Positions 38,040 through 45,451 of a stretch of 64,000 bases of DNA are shown here, one piece after another. How positions within the stretch are numbered: position 1 is the first letter of the stretch; each line of letters starts with the position of its first letter. This DNA comes from Pseudomonas sp. M47T1 (lineage in GTDB: Bacteria; Pseudomonadota; Gammaproteobacteria; Pseudomonadales; Pseudomonadaceae). The translations under genes were made by a program, and so were the position numbers. The stretch covers positions 124,001 to 188,000 of the forward strand of contig NZ_AJWX01000002.1 of the NCBI RefSeq assembly GCF_000263855.1, written 5' to 3'. Below the pieces are notes generated by a model. That model was given only the letters and a program-made list of their open reading frames with translations. It did not search any database and was not told the origin of the DNA.

Positions 38040-38966
38040 CTAAACGCTCCGTAGCCGTTGCAGGTCGCGCGCCGGCGGTGCGCCGAACAGGCGGCTGTAT
38101 TCGCGGCTGAATTGCGAAGCGCTTTCGTAGCCTACCCGGTAGCCCGCCGCGCAGGCGTCCAGGCCATCGCTGAGCATCAGCCGCCGGGCTTCCTGCAACC
38201 GCAACTGTTTCTGGTATTGCAACGGGCTCATGGAGGTCATGGCTTTGAAGCGGTGGTGCAGGGTGGACACGCTGAGGTTCACCTCGCGGGCCAGGTCTTC
38301 CATGCGCAGCGGCTGGGCAAAGTGATTGTTCAGCCATTCGATGGCCTGAGTAACGCGGTGCATCTGGCTGTTGCCCACGGCAATCTCATACAGGCGGTGG
38401 CCCTGGGGGCTACGCAGTAATCGGTAGAGAATCTCGCGTCGCACCAGCGGTGCAAGCATGGCGATGTCTTTAGGGGTGTCCAGCAATTGCACCAGGCGGA
38501 CCACCGCGTCCAGCAAGGGCGTATCCAACTGCGCTACGTACAGGCCACGTTCGGTGGGCCGGGCCGGCACGCCAATGGGGCCTGCTGCCGCAATCAGCGC
38601 ATTGATTTCCGCCGGGTCGATGTCCAGTCGCAATGACAGGCACGGGCTGGCCGGTGACGCTTCCAGGATGGCGCCGCTCACTGGCATGGCCACCGACACC
38701 ACCATGTAGTTCAACGGGTCATACAGGTAATCCTCGTCCCCCAGGCGCACGCGTTTGCTGCCGTTGGCCAGGATGCACAAGGCCGGGCGCATCAGGGTCG
38801 GAAACGACTGACTGCACGTGTCATGGTTGCTCAGGAACAGGTCGGGTACCGGCGTGGCGAAGCTGCCATTGCCGGTGGTGTGGCGGCCAATCAGGGCGGC
38901 CAGGGTAGCGCGCTGGGTTTCCATGAAAGGATCCAGCTGGGCGTGCAAACGCTCGATGTCGGTCAT
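38040..38966 (-). CDS. AraC-family regulator (AraC_N type)
   Basis: 308 residues. N-terminal AraC_N cupin domain (about 25-185; VSVAMPVSGAILEASPASPC) typical of regulators of aldehyde or alcohol metabolism genes, then a C-terminal double helix-turn-helix (about 205-300; MEDLAREVNLSVSTLHHRFK and GYESASQFSREYSRLFG). GAGG precedes ATG 38966. It converges on the aldehyde dehydrogenase gene. Target unknown. Confidence 0.88.
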   Translation of the reverse strand: MTDIERLHAQLDPFMETQRATLAALIGRHTTGNGSFATPVPDLFLSNHDTCSQSFPTLMRPALCILANGSKRVRLGDEDYLYDPLNYMVVSVAMPVSGAILEASPASPCLSLRLDIDPAEINALIAAAGPIGVPARPTERGLYVAQLDTPLLDAVVRLVQLLDTPKDIAMLAPLVRREILYRLLRSPQGHRLYEIAVGNSQMHRVTQAIEWLNNHFAQPLRMEDLAREVNLSVSTLHHRFKAMTSMSPLQYQKQLRLQEARRLMLSDGLDACAAGYRVGYESASQFSREYSRLFGAPPARDLQRLRSV

Positions 38967-39255
38967 GGGGGCCTCGCGGTGCGGATGGGCTGAGCATAGT
39001 TTTGGGCAAGCCCCGGGGCCAGCCCAATCCTGTCGAATGCTTGCCTGATTCTGCCGATGTTACTCGGTGGCCTAGTCAGAATGGGCTTTTTTCACCGACG
39101 CCGGCTGTCGGTAATAAATGCAGGCGCTGGCGAGCATGGAAGCGACTGTGCAGGATCAGGCAAGTCGCGCGCAGGAATCGACTAACGCTGGCTGGTGGCA
39201 GGCCTTAATCTCTGCTCCTGTACCACCAGAATCAGTCGACCAGGGAGACGCGTCC

Positions 39256-39594
39256 ATGTCTTTATCCAACCCCGTTAGCCATTGTGCATTCATTCGCGCC
39301 AGCGCCGGGCATTCGACCGAGCTGGGGCAGCGCCTGGAACGCCTGCTGCAGCCGTCCCGCCACACCCCGGGTTGCCTGCACTTTGCGTTGCAGCACTCGC
39401 ACTGCGATGAGCACCTGTGGCTGATCAGCGGTTTCTGGGCCAGCGAGCAGGCCATGGCGGCCTGGTTCAATTCGCCGGTGATGCAGGTGTTCGATGCGCT
39501 GGTCAGCGACAGGCTGGTCACCAGCCTGGACTTCCACACCTTCAGCGACGTCGGCGAGCGCAGTTGTTCAGCGCTGCACAAAATGGCCAGTTAA
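39256..39594 (+). CDS. ABM-domain (antibiotic biosynthesis monooxygenase-like) protein
   Basis: 112 residues, a ferredoxin-like ABM fold: HCAFIRASAGHSTELGQRL, then TPGCLHFALQHSHCDEHLWL and the helix SEQAMAAWFNSPVMQVF. Members are small dimeric oxygenases or stress-related quinol enzymes; no heme-oxygenase residues are evident. ATG 39256 has GGGAGA upstream. Stands before a small gene on the same strand. Confidence 0.8.
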   Translation: MSLSNPVSHCAFIRASAGHSTELGQRLERLLQPSRHTPGCLHFALQHSHCDEHLWLISGFWASEQAMAAWFNSPVMQVFDALVSDRLVTSLDFHTFSDVGERSCSALHKMAS

Positions 39595-39638
39595 CCCGCT
39601 AGAATGCCCGGCTTTGACCAACCGCCGGGGCAGTGACG

Positions 39639-39869
39639 ATGGCACGCAGAGAGTTTCAGCATTTCGAGGCCGTTTCGGCCGCAGTACCGGGCGAGGGCGG
39701 CTACAGCGCAGCCATTGCCGTCAAGGAACTGGGCGCCGGTGGCGCACCGCGGTTCCACAAGGTGCTTGCCGATAGCACGTTCACCACCGCATTGACCGCC
39801 GACCAGGCCGCCTGTGACGAACTGGCCCGCCTGACGGACGTCGACGCCAACGGCGAGCTGGTCTGGTAA
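39639..39869 (+). CDS. Small conserved hypothetical protein, 76 aa
   Basis: Begins MARREFQHFEAVSAAVPGEG and ends DVDANGELVW. Soluble, with no recognised domain. ATG 39639 is 45 bases after the ABM gene; a GTG at 39633 is an alternative start. It is convergent with the flavin reductase gene with four bases between them. Confidence 0.65.
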   Translation: MARREFQHFEAVSAAVPGEGGYSAAIAVKELGAGGAPRFHKVLADSTFTTALTADQAACDELARLTDVDANGELVW

Positions 39870-39873
39870 CGGA

Positions 39874-40494
39874 TTACTGCGGCCGGTACATCTTGAACAT
39901 CGCCTCCGGGCCAATCTGGAAGTAATCGGCCGGACCGCCACCGCGCAGTATCGGCTGGGCGGCGGCGGTGTCGTACACGCCGTCCTTGAGCAGCGCCTTG
40001 GCAATGTGCACGGCCACCACCTCACCCAGGATCAGCCAGGTGGGCACCACTTGCTTGTCCGCCCGTTGCAGCTGAACGATCTGGGTAACCTTGCATTCGA
40101 AGGACACCGGGCTTTCCTGCACGCGGGGCACGGCAATCACTTTCGATGCCACTGGCGTCAGGCCGCTGAGCACGAACTCGTCGACCTGCGGGCCCACGGC
40201 GGCGCAGCTCTGATTCATTTGCGCGGCCAGCGGCCGGGTGGCCAGGTTCCAGGCGAATTCGCCGGTTTTCTCGATGTTGTTCAGGCTGTCTTTACGGCCC
40301 ACGCTGGCGAAGCCGACGATGGGCGGAATGTAGTTGAACGCATTGAAGAAACTGTAGGGCGCAAGGTTCAACTGACCCTGCTCGTCGTGGGACGAGATCC
40401 AGCCAATGGGCCGCGGCCCGACAATGGCATTGAACGGGTCATGCGGCAGGCCATGGCCCTGGGACGGTTGGTAGAAGTGGATGTCGTCGGGCAT
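39874..40494 (-). CDS. Flavin reductase-like FMN-binding protein
   Basis: 206 residues with the split-barrel flavin reductase-like domain (about 20-170). Marks are NAIVGPRPIGWISS and NLAPYSFFNAFNYIPPIVGF, which bind FMN. CAGGAT precedes ATG 40494. It may supply reduced flavin to a monooxygenase, but no partner oxygenase is next to it. An inverted repeat CTGGCGGT/ACCGCCAG (40504-40530) lies just upstream and may affect expression. Confidence 0.87.
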   Translation of the reverse strand: MPDDIHFYQPSQGHGLPHDPFNAIVGPRPIGWISSHDEQGQLNLAPYSFFNAFNYIPPIVGFASVGRKDSLNNIEKTGEFAWNLATRPLAAQMNQSCAAVGPQVDEFVLSGLTPVASKVIAVPRVQESPVSFECKVTQIVQLQRADKQVVPTWLILGEVVAVHIAKALLKDGVYDTAAAQPILRGGGPADYFQIGPEAMFKMYRPQ

Positions 40495-40576
40495 TGCACG
40501 ATCCTGGCGGTGAAGGGCTGAGACCGCCAGTGTGCCGCCGGAGCGTTTGACTGTGCAAGGCGTGATGCCGGGGTAC

Positions 40577-41896
40577 TCAGTCGGTTTCGATGCGCGAATG
40601 TTTGCGCGTGTCTTTCATGAACACATACACCAGCAGCGAGCAGGCGATGCACGCCGTCACGTACCAGTAGTAGCCGCTTTCCATGCCGATGCTCTTGAAC
40701 CACAGGGCGATGAATTCGGCGGTGCCGCCGAATATCGACACGGTGAGGGCGTACGGCAGGCCCACGCCCAGCGCGCGGATTTCAGTGGGGAACAGCTCGG
40801 CCTTCACTACGGCGTTGATCGAGGTGTAGCCGCTGACAATGACCAGCGCCGCCATGATCAGGAAGAAGGCGCCCCACCAGGTCTGGATGGTGTGCAAGGT
40901 GGTCAGGATCGGCACGGTGCACAGGGTGCCCAGGATGCCGAAGGCAATCAGTATGGGGCGGCGGCCGATCTTGTCCGACAGCGCGCCGATCACCGGTTGC
41001 AGGCACATGAACAGGAACAGCGTGGCGGCCGAGATCATGGTCGAGTCGCCCTTGCTCATGCCTACGGTGTTCACCAGGTATTTCTGCATGTAGGTGGTGT
41101 AGGTGTAGAACGCCAGGGTGCCGCCCATGGTCAGGCCGACCACGGTCAGCAGTTCCTTGGGGTGGCGCATCAACGTGCGCATCAGGCTTTCTTTCGGCGC
41201 CTCTTTCTTCTGCGTGAACGACGCGGTTTCTTCCATGCCCCGGCGCAGCCACAGGGCCACCACTGCGCATAGCGCGCCAATCACGAACGGCACGCGCCAG
41301 CCCCAGCTGAGCAGTTGTTCTTCGGTGAGGGTCTGTTGCAGCACGATCAGCACCGCCAAGGCGATGAGCTGGCCGGAGATAAGGGTCACGTACTGGAAAC
41401 TGGAGAAAAAGCCGCGGCGTTCCTTGGTGGCCATTTCGCTCAGGTAGGTGGCCGAGGTACCGTATTCACCGCCCACCGACAGGCCTTGCAGCAGCCGCGC
41501 CAGCACCAGCAGGATCGGCGCGCCTACGCCAATGGTCTCGTAGCCCGGCGTGAGGGCGATGATCAGCGAGCCGAAGCACATCAGCAATACCGAGGCCATC
41601 AACGCGGCCTTGCGGCCGTTGCGGTCGGCGTACAGGCCCATCAGCCAGCCGCCGATGGGGCGCATCAGGAAGCCCACGGCAAAGATAGCGGCGGTGTTGA
41701 GCAACTGCGCGGTCAGGTCGTTCTTGGGGAAGAACACCTGGGCGAAGTACAGGGAGAACGCGGCGTAGACATACCAGTCGTACCACTCGACCATGTTGCC
41801 CACCGAGCCGCTGAAGATCGACTTTAGGCGGCTGCCGGTGGTTTTCACGGCGGCCGGCGCCTGGGCCCCGGCTGTCAGGGAAGGGGAGATTTCCAT
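40577..41896 (-). CDS. 2-oxoglutarate-type MHS transporter (KgtP-like)
   Basis: 439 residues with twelve membrane segments, metabolite:H+ symporter family. SGSVGNMVEWYDWYVYAAFS in TM1, LYADRNGRKAALM in loop 2-3 and [19 protein letters not shown] are characteristic. It is a close paralogue of PcaT above. Preceded by AAGGA and by a sigma54-type promoter (41956-41970), and located after a MifSR/DctBD-like two-component pair. In P. aeruginosa MifSR controls an alpha-ketoglutarate permease of this family, so 2-oxoglutarate uptake is the best guess. Confidence 0.88.
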   Translation of the reverse strand: MEISPSLTAGAQAPAAVKTTGSRLKSIFSGSVGNMVEWYDWYVYAAFSLYFAQVFFPKNDLTAQLLNTAAIFAVGFLMRPIGGWLMGLYADRNGRKAALMASVLLMCFGSLIIALTPGYETIGVGAPILLVLARLLQGLSVGGEYGTSATYLSEMATKERRGFFSSFQYVTLISGQLIALAVLIVLQQTLTEEQLLSWGWRVPFVIGALCAVVALWLRRGMEETASFTQKKEAPKESLMRTLMRHPKELLTVVGLTMGGTLAFYTYTTYMQKYLVNTVGMSKGDSTMISAATLFLFMCLQPVIGALSDKIGRRPILIAFGILGTLCTVPILTTLHTIQTWWGAFFLIMAALVIVSGYTSINAVVKAELFPTEIRALGVGLPYALTVSIFGGTAEFIALWFKSIGMESGYYWYVTACIACSLLVYVFMKDTRKHSRIETD

Positions 41897-41955
41897 GATG
41901 AATCCTTCTAGTTGTTTTTGTATGGCAACGCACTGCGTGCCCTGGCAGGGCTATA

Positions 41956-41970
41956 GCAGGAGGCGTGCCA
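41956..41970 (-). promoter_or_regulatory. Sigma54 (-24/-12) promoter for the transporter gene
   Basis: Read leftward it is TGGCACGCCTCCTGC; consensus TGGCACG-N4-TTGC, one mismatch, correct 10-base spacing between GG and GC. The start codon is 60 bases downstream. An activator with GAFTGA lies immediately upstream. Confidence 0.75.
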
Positions 41971-42010
41971 GGAGGGCGAAGCCCGGTCTAGAAGGGTTGG
42001 CGTGGTCCAG

Positions 42011-42058
42011 TAGGCAATAATTCGCCTATGGCGCCTGTGCGGATAAGCGGAAATCCGC
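42011..42058. promoter_or_regulatory. Two palindromes, candidate activator sites
   Basis: TAGGCAATAATTCGCCTA (42011-42028) and GCGGAT-N8-ATCCGC (42039-42058) lie about 55-90 bases before the sigma54 promoter, the usual place for enhancer-type activator binding. Which, if either, binds the regulator is not known. Confidence 0.45.
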
Positions 42059-42070
42059 CGTTGCAGGCGT

Positions 42071-43414
42071 TCAGGCGAGGAAGTCCTCGCGCAGCAGGCC
42101 GTGGCGCTGCATCTTCTCGTTAAGGGTGCGACGCGGCAGTTGCAGTTCGTTCAGCACGGCCTTGATGTCGCCTCGATGCCGGCTGAGGGCTCCGCGCAGG
42201 CATTGTGCTTCGAAGGCTTCCTGCCGGGCCGCAAGCGAACTGCCAATGGCTGCAGGCACGACTGCTTCGGGAGGCTCCAGGCCCAGGGCATGGCGCTCGG
42301 CGGCGTTAGCCAGTTCGCGCACGTTACCTGGCCAGTCATGGCTCAACAGCCGCGCCAGCCGCGTTGCGCTCAGCGGCGGTACCGGGCGGCCCACGCGCTC
42401 GGCGCTGAGGCGGGCGAAGTGTTCGAACAAGTGCAGAATGTCTTCACGCCGCTCGCGCAATGGCGCCAGGTGCAGTTCGGCCACGTTGAGGCGGTAGGCC
42501 AGGTCTTCGCGAAAACGCCCGGCGCGGGCCTCCTGCAACAGGTCCGGCTTGGTGGCGGCGACAATTCGCACATCAATGGCAATGCTGTGGTTCGAGCCCA
42601 GGCGCTCCAGCGTCTGTTCCTGGATGACCCGCAGCAACTTGGCCTGTTGCGCCAGCGGCAGGCTTTCGATTTCGTCGAGAAACAGCGTGCCACCGTCGGC
42701 ATGCTCGAGCTTGCCGATGCGCCGGCCCTGGGCGCCGGTAAAGGCGCCGCTTTCGTGGCCGAACAGTTCGGCCTCGAACAGCGCTTCGGGAATGGCCGCG
42801 CAGTTGATTGCCACGAACGGCTTGTCGGCCCGTGGCCCGCAGGCGTGCAGGCAGCGCGCCACGCGCTCCTTGCCGCTGCCGGTTTCGCCGCGGATCAGGA
42901 CGTTAACCGGCAACCCTGCCAGGTCAAGTATTCGCCCGCGCAATTGTTGCAGGCTAGGCGAATGACCCAGCAGGTCAGCCTGCAACCGGTCGTGGTGGCT
43001 GGCGCGGGCCTGCAGCCGGCGGTTTTCCATGACCAGGCCGCGCTTGTCCAGCGCTCGGCGCAGGCTGCCCATCAGCGTGTCGGGGCTGAAGGGTTTTTCC
43101 AGGAAGTCGTAGGCGCCACCCTGCACCGCTTGCACGGCCATGGGCACGTCGCCGTGGCCGGTCAGCAGAATCAGTGGCAACTGCGGGTCACGGGCCTGCA
43201 CCTGTTCCAGCAATTGCAGGCCGTCCATGCCCGGCATACGTACGTCGCTGATGATCACGCCGGGAAAGTCGGGCGCCAGGGCGGCCAGGCACTCTTCGGC
43301 ACGTGGGTACGTGGTGACGCTGAAGCCGGACAGGCTCAGCCACTGATGCACGGCGTCACGGATACTGGCTTCGTCATCAACCACCATGACGTGCTGCAGG
43401 GCGCGATTCAGCAT
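42071..43414 (-). CDS. Sigma54-dependent response regulator (MifR/DctD-like)
   Basis: 447 residues: receiver domain (8-120) with phospho-acceptor Asp57 in VIISDVRMPGMDG, AAA+ domain (about 145-375) with Walker A GETGSGKE and the sigma54 contact motif GAFTGAQGR, and a C-terminal Fis-type helix-turn-helix (HRGDIKAVLNELQLPRRTLNEKMQR). AAGGAGG precedes ATG 43414; it overlaps the kinase stop by seven bases. It should activate the downstream transporter gene at its -24/-12 promoter. Confidence 0.93.
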   Translation of the reverse strand: MLNRALQHVMVVDDEASIRDAVHQWLSLSGFSVTTYPRAEECLAALAPDFPGVIISDVRMPGMDGLQLLEQVQARDPQLPLILLTGHGDVPMAVQAVQGGAYDFLEKPFSPDTLMGSLRRALDKRGLVMENRRLQARASHHDRLQADLLGHSPSLQQLRGRILDLAGLPVNVLIRGETGSGKERVARCLHACGPRADKPFVAINCAAIPEALFEAELFGHESGAFTGAQGRRIGKLEHADGGTLFLDEIESLPLAQQAKLLRVIQEQTLERLGSNHSIAIDVRIVAATKPDLLQEARAGRFREDLAYRLNVAELHLAPLRERREDILHLFEHFARLSAERVGRPVPPLSATRLARLLSHDWPGNVRELANAAERHALGLEPPEAVVPAAIGSSLAARQEAFEAQCLRGALSRHRGDIKAVLNELQLPRRTLNEKMQRHGLLREDFLA

Positions 43415-45174
43415 GCATCCTCCTTCTGGGCGGGTAATACCAGCGTCAGTAGGGCGCCGTTGCCGTGGTTCGTGGCGCTCAGGTGCCCGCCGGTTTCATG
43501 CGCGATGGCATAGGAAACGGCCAGGCCCAAGCCCAGGCCCTCGCCCACCGGTTTAGTGGTGAAGAACGGGTCGAACACGCAGGCCAGGTGCTCGGGGGCG
43601 ATGCCGCCGCCGGTATCGGCCACCGACAGGCGCCAGCCGCCCGGGACGGCCTCGATACGCACTTCCAGGCGTCGACAGGGTTTCTGGCTCATGGCATCCA
43701 GGGCGTTGCGCAGCAGGTTGATCAACACCTGTTCCAGGCGAATGGCGTCGCCGCGTACCCAGGCCGGGCGGGCCAGGTGCAGCACGGTGCTGACCCGTTC
43801 CTGGCGGATACGCGGTTCCAGCAGTTGCAGGGCCTGGTCCACCACGTCGGCCAGGTCCAGACGCTCGCGCAGCCCTGCCGGGCTTTTGCGCGCGAAGGTC
43901 TTCAGGTGCCCGGTGAGCGCAGCCATGCGTGTCAGCATTTGCTCCAGCGGCAGCAGCGCCTGGTAAGCGTCGTCGACCCGCCCGTGGTCCAGCAGCAGGC
44001 GCAAGGTGGCCAACTGCATGCGCTGGGCCGTCAGCGGTTGATTGATTTCGTGGGCCAGGGCCGCTGACATCTGGCCCAGCGCGGCCAGCTTGGCCGCTTG
44101 CACCAGGCTGTCCTGCGCGGTCTGCAGGTCGCGCGTGCGCACCTGCACCAGCGCTTCGAGTTCTTCGCGACTGCGCTGGCGTACCCGCCCCAGGCGCCAG
44201 CGCTGGTACAGGAACAGGCCCAGGAACACCAGCGTCAGCCATGCGCCGGCGGCCGCCAGTGCCGCGTTGTGCGCATCTTCTGCGGCCAGTGTGGGCTTGC
44301 GCAGCAGGTGCAGGGTCCAGCCTTCACTGGCCAGCGGCAGCGACTCCCACAAATAGTCGGCGCTGCCGTCGGGGCCTTCGACGCGGGCCAGGCGGCTGTC
44401 GCCATCGAAGGCCAGCAGCGGCTGCACGGCCAGGGGCGTCAGCGGTTGGCGGTCGTACTGGCGGGTGGCGGCCAGTTCGGCGTGGTCGGCGACGGTCAGC
44501 GCCTGCAATTGGCGGTAGCGCCAGCCCGGCTGGTTGGCAATGAACACAATGCCCCGGGCGTCGCTGACCAGCAGGGTGTCGCTGCCCTGGCGCCATTCGC
44601 GTTCAAGGTCTGGAAACTCCAGCTTGACCACCATTGCACCCAGGAACGCACCATCCTCATCCTTCACCGCGCTGGACAGAAAATACCCCGGCACGCCGCT
44701 GGTCACGCCCACCGCGTAGAAACGCCCGCTGCCTTGGCCACGGGTTTGCAGGAAGTAGGGGCGAAACCCGTAGTTCTGGCCCACGTAGCTGGCAGGCAGT
44801 TGCCAGTTGCTGGCGGCCACGGCCAGGCCGTTGCGGTCCAGCAACTCCAGGGTCGAGGACTGTGCGGCCAGGTTCACCCGTTCCAGTTTGCGGTTGAGCA
44901 GGTCCTGGGTAGCAGGCGTGAGCGGGCCCTTGAGCGCCTCGATCAGTTGCGGGTCCAGCGCCAGCACGGCGGGCAGGCTGCGGTAGCGTTCGATCAGGGT
45001 GTGCAGCGAGTTGGCATAAAGCCCCAGCTGCTGGTGCGCGCGCGCAGCTTCCTCGACCATGGCAGTGCGCTGGGCGTGGCGCATGGCCCATTGGGCAGAC
45101 GCCAGGGTGCCGGCCACGATCAGCAGCAGTGCAAGGGGCAGGCGCAGGGCGCGAAGTCTGGGGCGCATGGGCAT
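43408..45174 (-). CDS. Sensor histidine kinase (MifS/DctB-like)
   Basis: About 588 residues. TM1 (about 12-30), periplasmic double-Cache sensor (40-290), TM2 (about 305-325), short coiled coil, HisKA with AALAHEINQPLTAQRMQL (phospho-His) and HATPase_c with NLLRNALDAM, DTGGGIAPEHL and GLGLGLAVSYA. The architecture is that of DctB, sensing C4- or C5-dicarboxylates. Starts at 45174 or 45168 are similar in quality and lack a strong RBS; upstream ATGs around 45240 cannot be excluded. Co-transcribed with the regulator. Confidence 0.9.
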   Translation of the reverse strand: MPMRPRLRALRLPLALLLIVAGTLASAQWAMRHAQRTAMVEEAARAHQQLGLYANSLHTLIERYRSLPAVLALDPQLIEALKGPLTPATQDLLNRKLERVNLAAQSSTLELLDRNGLAVAASNWQLPASYVGQNYGFRPYFLQTRGQGSGRFYAVGVTSGVPGYFLSSAVKDEDGAFLGAMVVKLEFPDLEREWRQGSDTLLVSDARGIVFIANQPGWRYRQLQALTVADHAELAATRQYDRQPLTPLAVQPLLAFDGDSRLARVEGPDGSADYLWESLPLASEGWTLHLLRKPTLAAEDAHNAALAAAGAWLTLVFLGLFLYQRWRLGRVRQRSREELEALVQVRTRDLQTAQDSLVQAAKLAALGQMSAALAHEINQPLTAQRMQLATLRLLLDHGRVDDAYQALLPLEQMLTRMAALTGHLKTFARKSPAGLRERLDLADVVDQALQLLEPRIRQERVSTVLHLARPAWVRGDAIRLEQVLINLLRNALDAMSQKPCRRLEVRIEAVPGGWRLSVADTGGGIAPEHLACVFDPFFTTKPVGEGLGLGLAVSYAIAHETGGHLSATNHGNGALLTLVLPAQKEDAC

Positions 45175-45205
45175 TGCCGGTTGGCTTGGGGGGGCAGAAC
45201 CATAC

Positions 45206-45249
45206 CATGATGGGCAATGTGCATCCTTGATGCTCATCATGGGTAATGT
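45206..45249. promoter_or_regulatory. Nested repeats upstream of the sensor kinase
   Basis: CATGATGGGCA (45206-45216) and TGCTCATCATG (45231-45241) are inverted with one mismatch; inside is GCATC-CTT-GATGC. In addition CATGATGGGCAATGT (45206-45220) repeats directly as CATCATGGGTAATGT (45235-45249). Candidate operator. Confidence 0.4.
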
Positions 45250-45285
45250 TTCCCAATATTGATGTAGGACCGGCCGCCAGGCCGT

Positions 45286-45400
45286 AGCTGCCGCCAGGCT
45301 GCGAAGGCGCGCACAGCGTGCCCGCGATCGATATGGCACCGCCGAAGGTCCTGCAAACCTTTTCGCAGCGTTACGGCATTGCTGTGTAGCTGCCGAAGGC
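45286..45400. repeat. Intergenic repeat element related to 194-289
   Basis: Shares AGCTGCCGCCAGGCTGC exactly with the element at 194, and the inner phrase AAGGTCCTGC with both flanks. The far arm is degenerate (TTCGCAGCGTTACGGCA). A further partial arm GTAGCTGCCGAAGGCTACG follows at about 45387. Confidence 0.55.
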
Positions 45401-45451
45401 TACGCCGGGGATCTTGCGCAAGTCACGGGGCCGGCGCAGCCTGGCGCAGGA

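Noticed and set aside
41924..41941. A second sigma54-like motif (GCAA ... CGTGCCC) near the transporter start
   Set aside because: The spacing between the -24 and -12 halves is three bases too long; the element at 41956-41970 fits properly.
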